Counted from the stretch's first letter, positions 13,464 to 25,300 are shown. The stretch is 64,000 nucleotides of DNA from Spirogloea muscicola (GCA_009602725.1 WELB01000090.1:474179-538178); one strand, 5' to 3'. Numbers and translations: made by a program. Notes: generated from the sequence alone by a model not told the origin.

Positions 13464-16355
13464 TCATGAGCCGCCGTCTTTTCCAACGCGCACAGCCAAG
13501 TTCCTGGCTAGCTCACCCACAGAGATGGCGTAGAGAGTGGAAGGGTTGTATCGCATGATAGCCCTGAAGTTGTCGCATGCCAGGTATGCGTAACCGTGGG
13601 GTCCATCTGGTGTCAGCTGCAGACACCACAGATGGTTGCATGTAGCAGCCAGGCTGAGCTGGACCCATGTCTCGCAATAGTAAGAACATTCACTTGCAAG
13701 TATCAAAAGGAAGCAACCATCCCTCACTTGGATGACACATCGAGCAGAAAATAGCAATTGGAGGGTGCTGTTTCTTTGCGTACCAGGCTAGCAAGGGCGT
13801 CAGCTGGCAGAACTGGCTCCCCAGTTGAGCACAGAGGGCTGACTTGGTGGAGCGTTTCCCACTCTCGCACCGGCTTCTTTGTTCTCAAGCCGAGCAGGCT
13901 CCTGTCAATCTTACCTAGAATCTCAACCTACAGTACCGGGTATCAGCAGATGTTCAGCGACAAGCAATCAGCGAGTCACAAGCCTTGCACTGACTGTGCA
14001 GTATGCAGACAACCACGTATCAGCATTAAGAAGTCAGGTCTAGCAAGGGATGAACATCCGGCAGCTTTCATGCGCTCAGGTAAGCAGCACATTCAAGGTA
14101 CTATGCATGCGGCAGCAAGGGAGGACTCACTCTTTGGCCATAAGGGTCCCCGACCTGCCAACCATTCTTTCGAAGGTAATTGGCCATGGATGCAAATACA
14201 TCAGCTTGAGATGACCAAATATCTGCAAGGCCAATGTTCACACCGGGCAGTTGAGCTTCGTAGTCAAGCTTTCGGCAACTATTTGCAAGCCTCGCAAGAG
14301 CGAGTCAGTGACACCAATCAATGAGCAAATGGTCAATGGCAGGACTTCAAAGTTAGGCACAGTGCAAGCACTCTCATGGTGCTTCTTTGTGCAAGATCCG
14401 GAACAACTTCTCCAGAACTGCTCAAAGCAACAACATCAAGCAGACGGCCCTGAGTGTATACTGTGTCACTGACCGGCCGTGCCATCGTGGTCGTAGTCCA
14501 CAGCATATGCTCGGTAGCTGGAGGGCATGAACTGGCACTGCCCCATGGCGCCCGCCCAGGAGCCTTTGAGGCGCCAATCCTGGGGCGTCAACGCCATGTC
14601 CTCCATGATGTGCATTGCGTAAATGAGCTCCTTCCGAAAGTACGTGGCACGATGGGGCTGGCAGATAGTAGAGCCAACTGAAGGTTTAGAGCAGACGTCA
14701 ACTTTGGATTGTCGCTCACATCAGGCTTGCACATACAAGAGCCTCAGCAAGCAGCGGGAAAGCAACCGGCAGGGCTCGAGACCAGGAGCGACAAAAGCAT
14801 GCGGCCGACAGCTTGCCTGCGAATTGTTGTACGCGAGAGTCACAAGGGCCTCGATCAGGTCCCAGGAGCCACAGTTCTGGCCATAGCTTCACCCAACGAA
14901 GGAGCAAAGCTCCCCTCTCAGCAGACGCCATTAGGCACGTCACTGCTCGGAGCCTTGATGCAAAGCAATTTATATGTTCTTCAGCCACCATGCGATGTGC
15001 ATTCTTCGGTCCAAAGAGGTTGTTGCTATACCACCTTGCCGCTTGATACATGCACTTGCTACATTTCAGCAACTGAGGTGGTGAGATAGGGAGATATTCC
15101 TCAGTGCTGGATACGAGCAGCACCTGCTCTCGATGCCCCACAGAGCAGCGAGGATCGGCGCCGGCACGCCGTACTCCGCCTCCACCCTCTCCAGCAGCAG
15201 CCGGGCCTCCTCATACGCCGACACGCCGCGCGAGATGCGCGGCTCGCTGACTACGCTGCGGAGGTTTGCCAGGCACTACTTGGCAGCTTTAACTTTTAGG
15301 GTTTAGGGGTTTAGGGGTTCAGGAGCTAGGGTTTAAGGTCAGCAGTGCCGCTTCAGAACCTGCTGACCAACGTGCTCCACAATGGGGCCACCCGGATTGG
15401 CTCAGCGGCTCCTCACCTGGCGATGTAGTCCTGCGCCGAGAGCCGGGCCTCCGGCTGGCTGGCGTCCTTCTCGACGACGCTCTCGGCGGGCCGGACGCCG
15501 GCCAGCGCCGCGTCCACGACCGCCCGCCGGATGCCCGCCCCCACGGCCTCCTCCTTGACGCCGGCCACCCAGAGCTCCAGCGCCGCCTCCCGCCGCACCG
15601 CGGCCAGCCACTCGCTTGGCGGCAGCGCATCCGCTAGCGCCAGCACCGCGCAGCCGGCCAGCGAGCCCATGCGGGCGTGCCACCGCGGCGNNNNNNNNNN
15701 NNNNNNNNNNNNNNNNNNNNNNNNNNNNNNNNNNNNNNNNNNNNNNNNNNNNNNNNNNNNNNNNNNNNNNNNNNNNNNNNNNNNNNNNNNNNNNNNNNNN
15801 NNNNNNNNNNNNNNNNNNNNNNNNNNNNNNNNNNNNNNNNNNNNNNNNNNNNNNNNNNNNNNNNNNNNNNNNNNNNNNNNNNNNNNNNNNNNNNNNNNNN
15901 NNNNNNNNNNNNNNNNNNNNNNNNNNNNNNNNNNNNNNNNNNNNNNNNNNNNNNNNNNNNNNNNNNNNNNNNNNNNNNNNNNNNNNNNNNNNNNNNNNNN
16001 NNNNNNNNNNNNNNNNNNNNNNNNNNNNNNNNNNNNNNNNNNNNNNNNNNNNNNNNNNNNNNNNNNNNNNNNNNNNNNNNNNNNNNNNNNNNNNNNNNNN
16101 NNNNNNNNNNNNNNNNNNNNNNNNNNNNNNNNNNNNNNNNNNNNNNNNNNNNNNNNNNNNNNNNNNNNNNNNNNNNNNNNNNNNNNNNNNNNNNNNNNNN
16201 NNNNNNNNNNNNNNNNNNNNNNNNNNNNNNNNNNNNNNNNNNNNNNNNNNNNNNNNNNNNNNNNNNNNNNNNNNNNNNNNNNNNNNNCGGCGGCGTTTGC
16301 GCGCCGGCGGCGGCGGCGGCGGGGGCGGCGGCGGCGCCAGCGCCGTCAGCGCCAT
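13464..16355 (-). CDS. MltB-family lytic murein transglycosylase, intron-containing
   Basis: Family members cleave the MurNAc-GlcNAc bond of peptidoglycan, leaving 1,6-anhydro-muramyl ends. Minus-strand exons are about 15690-15417, then 15255-15124, 14886-14817, 14657-14474, 14222-14131, 13927-13784 and 13616-13464. All join in phase. In order they code the N-terminal helical region (LWVAGVKEEAVGAGI), the segment with the catalytic Glu (YGVPAPILAALWGIES, compare E. coli MltB/Slt35 Glu162), LIEALVTLAYNN, GSWAGAMGQCQFMPSSY, a DxDxDG-type calcium loop, MANYLRKNGWQVGDPYGQ and the terminal block DNFRAIMRYNPSTLYAISVG. The intron after 14817 uses a GC donor. The true 5' end is hidden by the N gap at 15691-16287. 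An ATG at 16355 opening MALTALAPPPPP may be the start of a presequence. Introns argue against bacterial contamination. A plastid target is inferred only. Confidence 0.85.
15293..15336 (+). repeat. Degenerate TTTAGGG telomere-like repeat in an intron
   Basis: The plus strand reads TTTTAGGGTTTAGGGG, then TTTAGGGG, TTCAGG and TAGGGTTTAAGG, several near-copies of the plant/algal telomere unit. It lies inside the first confirmed intron of the MltB-like gene (15417 to 15255), so it is interstitial. Confidence 0.7.
15691..16287. other. Assembly gap (597 N)
   Basis: A run of N in GC-rich, CGG-triplet sequence. It hides the 5' part of the MltB-like gene. Confidence 0.98.
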
Positions 16356-16619
16356 GGCAGTTGGCGGTTGACGGGTGCTCCACCTCCCGGGGGGGGGAGG
16401 GGGTGGGGATTTGGGTCGGCTAACCCTGCTTGCCTTAACCACGTCCTCGGCGGGCTTGTGGCTGGATAACCGGGTTAAGTCGGACGTCTGGCGCGGGTGA
16501 ACTCCCGGCCCGGGCAGCGGGCGTGGAGACGACCATCCGCCCCACCATTGAGGGTCATGACACCGGACTTACTCCATGGCCACGGTGTGGCCCGCCTCCA
16601 GGAAACACACCATTCATGG

Positions 16620-17965
16620 CATTCCAGAAGTCTTACACTCGTGCAAAAGCTTGGCCGCCGCCGCCACGGCGCCGCCCCTCTCGACGTGCGGCCGAGAGAA
16701 CGACGCTTCCAGGAGAGGGCGATGGAGGCTCCAGAGGAGGTCGTGCGTGCCGGTCGACACCACACCCTCGAGGCAGGGTGAATGGAGGCCGAGGAGGTGG
16801 TGGACTGTCGTCCGGAAGCTGTCGTCCGGCACCTTGAGCGCCGCGTAGATGGGCAGCGCCGTCAACCAGGCTGCGGCCCAACAAGTGCGCGCGCTCACGA
16901 TGGTCGCCCACAATCAGGAGCTCCACAGCGGCGTTGGAAGAGGCCTTCTCCATGTCCGCCATGGAGCGAGCTCGGGCCTGGAGGTCGGCAGTATGCGAGA
17001 GGCGTGCGAACGGGACTGCCTGCCAGGGAGGGCCTGGACCAGGTACTGCGGGCGCTGCGCAACACACCTGGTAAGCACTGCCAGCGCCAACTGTATTTCC
17101 TGCAGCTCCGGAAGATGTTCCGCCTGCCTGAGGTGCTCCAGCAGCCGTGCTTGCGATTGCTCCATCATGAACGCTGGAGTGCCAAAGGGGACCCGAAGGA
17201 GGGTGAGACCGCCTGTAAGTGGCTGCCATCCGGCGGGCAGTGGCAGAAGGATCGGCAGGCGTTGCAGCAACCAGGCAATGCACTTCAGTGTGCAGATGGC
17301 CAGACCAATCGCTCGGCTGCCTTTCAAGGTGGCGAAGGTGACAACGACATCCTCTGGCTGCCCCACCAGCGTCGTGTCGTTGGCGCAGGTGGGCACGAGG
17401 ACGCCAGGATGTGCAGCAGCCGTGGGCTTCAGAGCGCGATTGGGGGCCAACGCGTGAAAAATGCCGGCCAGAGGGTCCCCCTGCCGTGTGCCCGTGGTGG
17501 ACCTAAGGACCACCATCTAGCCTTTATTCGTTCTCCAGAGCTTGGTCACGGCTAGGCTGGCTATAGCCAAGCCGGAAGAAGGGCAGGAGGCATTGGAGGC
17601 CTCCTGTGGCTCCTCGGCGACAACGGCTCGGTCTACGCAGCTAAAAGCATTGCAGACGTCCACTGCAAGTACCTCCCAATTGAGGGTAGGTCTAGAGTGG
17701 CCTGCACACCGTGAACGATGGCTTCGCTGCCACTCCACAACCTAGAAGTGTACTGGTGATGCCCCAAAAGGGTCTGGGCCTGCCCTACGTGCTGCTGCCA
17801 CAGGACGAGTCCCACTAGGCGGTTGAGCACCTCCCCAATAGCGATTGGCCAGGTCAGGGGCAGGCCCAGACTCGTTCGACGCCTCATCAACACAGCGCCA
17901 GCCTGCGGATCGGTAGCGAAGCTGTCGTTCACGGTGTGCGGGCCACCCTAGACCTGCACCTAGAC
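16620..17965 (-). mobile_element. Degenerate non-LTR retrotransposon reverse transcriptase, copy A
   Basis: Reading from about 17960 down to 16630 on the minus strand, frames interrupted by stops and shifts give RT blocks in the right order: PIAIGEVLNRLVG, VLAVDVCNAFSCVDR (first catalytic Asp region), GTRQGDPLAG, and ANDTTLVGQPEDV where the usual xxDD active site would lie. These are followed by a PFGTPAF segment and helical repeats with LTRCVAQRPQYL. The order matches LINE-like RTs common in algal and oomycete genomes. It is broken and lacks an intact reading frame. Confidence 0.7.
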
Positions 17966-18750
17966 TTGGCGTTACTTGCAGTGGACATCTGTACCTTTTT
18001 ATTGCGTACACCGAGCTTTTTTGCCGAGGAGTTGCGGGAGACCTTGCCATCCCTCCTGATTCCAGCTTGGCTAAGGCCAGCCTAGCGACCTCCTCTGGAG
18101 GACAGGGTGGAGCTTCAGTCCACCATGGGCACTCGGCAAGGTGACTCGCTGGTGGGCTTCTTCCACGTTTTGGCCCCCAACAACCGCCCGCTTTAAAGCT
18201 CACGGGCTGCTCATTCTGGTGTCCTTGTGCCCACCTACGGCAATGATACCACGCTGGTGGGCCAGCCTGAGGATGTCGGTGCCGCCTTCGCCACCTTCCA
18301 ACGGCAGCTGGGCAACATCGCCCCAGCCCTCTGCAAGGAAAGGGCATTGGCTGGTCGCGCCACCCCTCTGCCACTGCCCGGCGGATGCCAGACCCCTACA
18401 GGCGGCCTCATCCTCCTTGAGATTGCCTTTGGCACTCCTGCCTCGTGATGGAGCATTTGCAGGCATTGCTGCTGGAGCACCTCTGGCCGGCGGACCACCT
18501 ACCGAAGCTGCAGAACGTGCAGTTGGCGTTGCCAAGGCTTACCAGGTGCCCTGCGCAGCGCCCGCAGTACTGGTCCGAGCCCTCCCCCCTCTCCGACAGC
18601 GCAGGCCATGTATGTGAAGTTCTGACAGCCCAGAAAGGGCAGCAGAGCGAGCAGCCCGACTTCAATGCCGTCGGGTTGCTTGCTCCGGTGTACAGAATGC
18701 GCCTGGCCATCCCTCTGCAGCATTCTATGGCATTTGACGTGCACTAAAGG
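17918..18750 (+). mobile_element. Degenerate non-LTR retrotransposon reverse transcriptase, copy B (inverted)
   Basis: Mirror-image partner of copy A. Plus-strand frames give FFAEELRETLPSL, then GTRQGDSLVGFFHVLAPN near 18125, YGNDTTLVGQPEDVGAAF near 18235, IAFGTPAS, LTRCPAQRPQYW and a C-terminal VYRMRLAIPLQHSM near 18690. Stop codons split it. The last segment links the RT body to the short fragments scattered through the window (LAQVYRMRLAVSLQRSM...), so those fragments are 3' ends of this LINE family. Confidence 0.7.
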
Positions 18751-20720
18751 GCAGGCCGCGCCTTAGCTGCCATCTGCAGGATCCGACAAGGCTAAGCTAA
18801 TCTGCCCTCTACTTATTCTGATTTGCACTTGCTGACTAGAGGTCATTGAGAAATCACTCGCAGGAGTCACGGAGAGTAGTTTTGCATTTTTGGAGCCTTC
18901 CAGCCCTTTCAGATCCCGTTTGTACCTTTGGGCTGGCCTCTCACTACCATTGCCAGCCGTATGTGGGGAGGGCTATTTCTCTCTATCTGGGCTGGAGTCG
19001 TGCCGTATCCCGTCGGTGGCTCATGTGTGTTGACTGACAAGGATGGTGAGGTGGCAGCACACGTGGACCAATAAGGTGGACTCAGAGTTGATCTTGTGTG
19101 AAAAGGAGTGGCAAACATGGTCCGTCCACTTCAGCTCCGGTCAAAGCGCCCTTTGTTACTAGATAGTCAACGAAATCCGCATTTTCAAGCTCCTCATTCT
19201 GCACCATGTCATCTGCTACAACTTTTTGCCGTATTTTCTGCACTACTCTGCTTTCCAGACTTGGTTTGCTTTGCTCTGCTCGCCTGCCACGTAGACCTTG
19301 ACACGTCACTCCTTCGCCTACAATCTGACCTATTGACGTGGTATGGCAATCCACATCTTTGGAATAGCTATTTGCTTGGTGGTGACAGGGCGAATACACA
19401 AGGGGAGGGGGGGCTCTAGTACCCACGAGTGAGCCGACAGGCTGACTTGGGGAACTGAAGCTGCAATCCAGTAACTTTTCTGCGCTTTTCAGCCCAGTCG
19501 AATCATGTCCACTCCTTTGGGCTGGCTTTTCAAAGTCCTGCGCCCTTTGTGTGAGACGGAGCACAAGGGAATGGAGCGTATATTGATTAATGGAAGGCCT
19601 GAGCGCCCAAGTGCAGAGGCAAGCACATCGAGCACAAGGAGACGGGGAAGCTTCTTCAGTTCGGGGAGGGAGAGGCGCAGAAGAAGAGAAGGCGCGCTTG
19701 GTACGCATGACATGAGAGGGTGGACAATGTGAAGTCATACACTGTTCAGGCAAGCGGTGGGCGCAAAAGGAACGTAAATACTCGGATCACCCTGTGGGAG
19801 ACGAGTTTGTCTCACTCGCCGTCGACGTACGCAACGCCTTTGGCACAAAATAGCTTGACCTGCTTCACGGCCGTGCGCGGCGAGCAGCGGCCCGCCGCCT
19901 CGGGCAGCAGGGCGAGCAGCCTGGCTTCAATGTCGCCGAGTCCCTCGCTCACATCTTCCGGATGCGCTTGGCCATCTCTTTGCAGCGGTCCCGGCCTTCG
20001 CAGTTCACTTGCGCGCAGGCCGCACTTTGGCGGCGGCCTCCGGCTTCCGTCAGGGCGACATCTTTTCACCTGCGAGCTATTCCGACTTGCATCTTTTGAC
20101 TAGAGGTTACTGAGCGTCCCCTTGCTGATGTCTTAGTCCTTAGCACCCCGGCTCCTTCAGACCTTGTGCATTCCTTTGGGCTGGCCTCTCCCAGCCACCG
20201 TTTTAATGTGGCCGCGCTTTTCGTTCAGACAACAGCTAGTGCAACACGTGGGGATACGTAAGTCGAAGCCCTATGCTAAGGTCAACTCTATTCGGGCTCG
20301 CTTATCACAGCGCCCCAATCGGAAGAGCCACTTCCATGCTAAGGTGGCTAAGAGAGAAGGCGCGCGGGGCGCATGAATTGAAAGGGAGGCCAATTCAAGC
20401 CAATACATTGTTCAGGCAGAGTCGAGTGCAGACTAAACAATGCTACATAATACGGAGACCTAATCTAAGGTACCTAAGATGACATTAGTACCCACGGGTG
20501 AGCACAAACAAATCTGACAAGCTAACTTGGGGAGCTGGAGCGCCGCCACGAAAGCCGGAGGCCTGACTTAGAGCGCGCCCTGCACGTTGATGAAGAGCCA
20601 AAGGTAGAAGGAAAGACACAGCTCTTCCAATGGAAGACACTGGCCGTGAGAGGCCATCCCAGGTAACAGTGACGTGAGTACCCACGGGTGAGCACTTGAC
20701 GGCTTCGACAGGCTAAGTCA
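18751..20720. repeat. Nested LINE 3'-end fragments and hairpin repeats
   Basis: A plus-strand LINE end lies at about 19850-20105. It covers NVAESLAHIFRMRLAISLQRS, then ALWRR..SGFRQGD, and closes after a TRGY-like tail. Minus-strand ends lie at 20485-20600 and 20660-20720 (each reading LTRGY from GTACCCACGGGTGAGCA). Hairpin motifs occur at about 18930, 19520, 20178 and 20655. A minus-strand reading at about 19230-19090 (VADDMVQNEELENADFVDYL) looks protein-like but is unassigned. Confidence 0.55.
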
Positions 20721-20821
20721 GAAATCCGAAGCCAGTTGCGCCGCCGCCAAGTGTCGCCTCTGCCGGTCGGCCTATCCGCCCGGACACGGCGGCGCTGCAG
20801 GCGCCGATGGCGGTGCTGGCG

Positions 20822-20852
<31 letters not shown>

Positions 20853-21290
20853 CGCCTCCGCAGCGGGGGCGACAAGGGGAAGGCTGTCTTTGGCGGCCAC
20901 TCCGCGCCGGGCGATGGCCTCGGTGATTGCGCCGCCGGCTGCGGCGGAGCCGCGCGCCGACGCCGGCGGCCTCCGCGCCAGCCGNAGCTGCGGCGGCCAG
21001 CGCGGCCATGCTGACCTTCGCCTCGCCGTCCGCGTCGTGGTCGAGCGCGCCGCCGCCGCCGCCGCGCCGCCCGAGCAGCGGGCCGACAGCGCCTCCGCCG
21101 CACCACCACCCGACGCAGGTCCGAGAGCCCAGCAGCGGCGCCACGGCCATGGGGGGCCCAGTCGCCGCGTTGCCCGCATGGAGCCCATCGCCGCCTCTCC
21201 CGCAAGCAGACTCGAGCGCGTGGGCGTCGCCCTGACGCCGGCGAGGAGCGTCGGCGTCAGCTAGGAGCGTCACCGTCATGCCCAAAGTGC
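20721..21290. other. Very GC-rich segment without a clear gene
   Basis: (CCG)n/(CGG)n tracts dominate, with one ambiguous base at 20985. All frames give Arg/Ala/Pro-rich products, so coding cannot be judged. It probably includes the promoter and possibly first-exon sequence of the small membrane-protein gene downstream. Confidence 0.4.
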
Positions 21291-21299
21291 ACGCAGCCA

Positions 21300-22097
21300 G
21301 GCCAGAGGGCCGCCAGGAGCAGAGGCCCAGTTGCCGCGGCGGAGCCCACAAGCGGGCTCCGTCATGTGGCCCTGGCTGCGGCAGCCGCCGGAAGGTGGAA
21401 TGCCTGGCCGGGCAGCACTGAGCCGCCTCCGTTGTGGGATTCTGTCTTTGACGCCGTGCCAGATGGGACGGCGGCGGCGAGCATCCGGAGCAGCCTGGAC
21501 CTGCTGGAGAGGCTGGCGAGCCCGGGCAGGGCCGGCGGTGAGCCTGGTAATCGAGCGATCGTGAGACCTGGCAAGGTGTCACAGGGTTTGGCTGGCAGAA
21601 GCAGTAGCCAGCAGGCCAGGACTCACAGAGTGGCAGAGCTCTCATCTGTCACTCCGACGAGGTGGACAATGTCCAGTGTAGTAACGAGCTGGCTGTCGCT
21701 GCTTCAGCTCAGTTAGAACGCCAATCGCGCTGTCGGATGGAATCTTCGTGCGTCGAGATTTAGGCGGTCGTGCTGGGCACTGTTTTGACAGACGCCTTGG
21801 GCTGGCTGTGTGCCAGGCGACAGCCGGCGAAGCCAAGGCGGGGCTGCCTCCATAGCTGAGCAGCTCAGAGACAAACTTGAGGAAAGCGATGAGGAGGACG
21901 AGGTGAGGCTAGCGCTGGTCAGGCCTGAGCTGACCATCTCGCAGCGGCGAAATATAAGACGGCAGGCTTACTTAGATACAGTGGCCAAGCGGAACGATGT
22001 ACCCCTCTTTCTGGGCATCGGCCTGGCAATTCTACTTCCCCCTGCCGGTATTCTTGGTTACCTCCTCCTTGCTGGCTTCATTGAAGTGCCCTTTTGA
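21300..22097 (+). CDS. Small, probably plastid-targeted membrane protein
   Basis: Two exons join in phase 1: one ending at 21546 (donor GTAATC) and 21817-22097 (stop TGA). The first gives an Ala-rich leader followed by PPLWDSVFDAVPDGT and a helix ASIRSSLDLLERLA. The second carries an acidic stretch (EESDEEDEV), a basic RRNIRRQAYLDTVAKRND segment and one long hydrophobic segment (about 25 residues, LFLGIGLAILLPPAGILGYL) close to the C-terminus. The start codon is not settled, because no in-frame ATG is obvious near 21300-21366 and an upstream exon is possible. I do not recognise the family; the layout resembles small thylakoid or envelope assembly proteins. It converges with the next gene 265 bases away. 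Confidence 0.5.
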
Positions 22098-22362
22098 GCC
22101 ATGGCACGGGTGAAGCGCCAGCAGACCATCCTATGCATGTGTGGCGCACTAGTCGGCGCGGACAGAAGGCTTTGTGAATGCCTATGAGCGCAGCAAACAG
22201 ATGAGTGACACGTACAATGTAGATCCTCTGAAACTAGTGTATTTATACTCAGGTGTGCTTACCTGTAAGCCCAGCAGATCGTACAGTCTGCCAGCACAGG
22301 CTCAGTCGTGGGATGATCCATTGGTTATTTTTTTGTTTCTGCAGCTCTATGAGCTGTTAAGG

Positions 22363-25300
22363 TCATCTCAAAGTTCCGTTTATCTCGGATGTGGAGGCCC
22401 GTCCTCTATCCATAAGTAGGCCAGCAATGTTGTGCAGTGCACTCTCATGCTCAACCAACAATTTCTTAGCAACCTGGGAGGCAACAAAATAACATCTCAG
22501 CTCGGTGGGCATGCCCTGCACTTTCAGCTGGAAGTGGTGCTAGAAGGAGCTTTCAAGCAGGTCTTGTTCTTATTGGTGGCAATAAGAACAAGCTCAAGGG
22601 TGAGACCTTCAAAGTGGAACCTCAGCACCAGGCAGTATCGACATACATTGGGGTGGACAGAGAAATATGTAAATTACCTGATAAGCTGAGTCGACCAGCT
22701 CAAGCATACGGCTTTCGTGAGGCCCGCTGCATTGTAAGGACAAGGGTCGCCTCCAACATGAGTTGGTGGGAGCAGACAGAGACCCAGCGTCTTGCCGGTC
22801 TCCAGGCATAGGCCTGACTGATGCATGTGTGATGGTCTTGCCGAGATGCACAGAGCCTCCTGGCATGTGGGCTGCCCAGTCTTTAATGTTGATTGCTGTA
22901 TCATCATCCTCGACCTGCGCAGCCACTGGAGCTGATGCGGTCCTGACCCAACAATTTGAGCTCTGTAAGGAAGCAGCAGCAGTAGGCTGAGCCATATGGG
23001 ACCATGTGAAGAGCGGCTGAGTCCAGCCCGTGCTTTCAGGCGCACTTGCCAAGTTCCGCAGAGCTCCATCCAATTCGCTGGCCCCGCATGCTCGAGCCTG
23101 CTCTACGCGGCAGGCGGCTGCAAACGCTGTCGTTAGAGCAGCCACTGCACCAGCAGCAAGACGACAGTAGAGAGCTTATTGGGTCCAGGCATACAGCAAA
23201 AGCCAGGATGAAGGCGACTCAAAGGGCAGGTAGTGCTACTTGATCTTGCAGGCACTGGCTTGCCGCGCTCCGAGAAGACAGAGGAGGGCGGTGCGCTTGA
23301 AGTAAAGTGAGGCCAATCGAGCCAGTAATGTTCAAGTATAACACAGGAGGAAGTGCACAGAATGAGACTATGTAGAGCGATTGCCTGAGGCTAAGAGGTC
23401 ATTTGACCTGGTAGAGCTCACCATTGACAAGGTCGTCCGAGAAGGTGATGCAACCCTCCCTGCTGCCATACTGATCTGCACGCCCAAACATCAGCTCCTC
23501 TGCCGCCTGCAGAGGCAGGTGTTAGTGACTTCCAAATAGAGTGCATGTACCTGAGAATACAACAAGCAGCATCCTATGTTGTATACGATAAGGTAGACCT
23601 CAAAATACCAGTAGCATTGAGAGGACTATTTGTGTAATGTACGCCCAGTTCCTGACATAAGGTACTATCTAAGAGCAATTGAGCGGTTTGGCATCATACC
23701 AGTCCCCCTAGCCAGACAGCCATTGCTTGCCGAATCCGGTCTTCGAACTGCAGCTCTACTGCCTGCCAGACGATTTCGGTGCCTCCTGTATAGTCCCGCC
23801 AGCCTCTCCTCGTCAAAGACACTCCCTCAACCTAAGCTCCACATACAAATATCATCAGTCATCAGTTACCAGGTCATTGATTATGCGGCTCAGTAACCAT
23901 CAACTACCAACAAAATAACAGGAAAACACTCTCCCACTCCAAGCTTGCATACCCGAGTCAACGGCAACAGGCAGCCCATGACAGCATGGCCTGCTTCGTG
24001 GTATGCTGCAAAGCAAGCGGGGTGGTCCATCCGGGGCCCACAACTGTGTGAACGCCACTGCATCGAAGCTGCCCACACTGCAGCTTCACACTTTTGCGCA
24101 ACTAGGCTGTGCTTCTGGCACATGTTGCAAGCAGCTGCTTCTTGTGCTCGCAGCTCGTGCCGTAGTGCCCTCCTTGTCTGCAAGAACAGATGTTGGCAAC
24201 CTCAGGAGGAAAGTAAGCGAGCACATAGCACTAACGACCACACACCGATTTGCCTCTGTAGTTGGGGCCTCTCTATCATTAATACCTTCTCTTGTACTCG
24301 GTCCAGAGGAAGGATGCCGGCAATGTAATCAATTCCGCGTCCCAAAGCGCGTGCTTCTCTACCACGAAGCTGCTCTACACCACAAGTAGCGACACAGAGC
24401 AGGACACTGTTGCTTCATTTGGAGCGAGAAGAGTTTTTTTGGCTGTCTGGCTTCAATGCAGCCGAGACTGCTTCATTGTGAAGGAAAACGACATGCAAGC
24501 ATGAAGTTTGTCACAAGAACGCCATTCATCTTGACCTTCATACTGCAGCAGATGTACTCAGGGATCAAGGGACTAACCAGTGACAGGAACCACCTGCCTT
24601 TACTATTCCGTGCTGCAACGAGTAAGCATTCTGGTCTTTGTTTGATCAGTAATCCAAAGAACCTGATTAAAGCGCTTGTAATTCATACATCCAGCTAGCT
24701 ATTTCCTCATTCATGCAAGCAACTTTCACCACTTTGAATGCAAGAATTTGACGAGCAGCAATAGCGCAAATGCAGTCACAATTGTTGATTTGCTTGACCA
24801 CCGTAAGCGAGTCACTCACAGCAATGCCAAGTGACAGGCCTGGCAGGGATGCACAGCTCTCCTTGGCTTGCTTTGGAGCCCGAGATTGCCAAATGATGTA
24901 TGGATTAATGAACAGCTGAATCTGCTCTGCTTGAGTCCCCTGCTTGCGCTGAGTTGCTACCACAAAATTCAGTGCCACTACTTTGTAAGGCAGGCCGAGT
25001 TGGGGCGCTGCAATCGCGTCTAGCTTGGTCCTGATACAAAATAGAAGGGACTTATGGAATTAGCGAACCTGGACTGTACATCTTGGCACTTAAAAGTACC
25101 AAAGTATCACCACTCTAAGTAGCATGTCCTACCCTTTTGCCTAGTCATTGGTGTATGTGAGCACGGATAGATCCTGACAAGCGGCTCTTCATATTTTGTC
25201 TGGCCATGAGACTCTAAGACAGTCATCTTTCAACAAGGAGTCTAAGTCAACAAGTTGAGACCTTACCTCAATAGTCTGGCCTCTAAGGATGATATGACCT

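Noticed and set aside
13464-15690. Bacterial contamination as the source of the transglycosylase
   Set aside because: At least six in-phase introns interrupt it, and its neighbours are eukaryotic genes.
15691-16287. Long reading frames spanning the N gap
   Set aside because: Most of their length is undetermined sequence; only the flanking MltB-like exon and a possible leader are kept.
20736-21264. Reading frames in the CCG-rich block
   Set aside because: All frames are open because of triplet composition; no motif or splice pattern supports any of them.
22174-22419. Plus-strand reading MNAYERSKQMSDTYN
   Set aside because: It follows the stop of the small membrane protein and overlaps the last exon of the M41 fusion on the other strand; probably 3' UTR.
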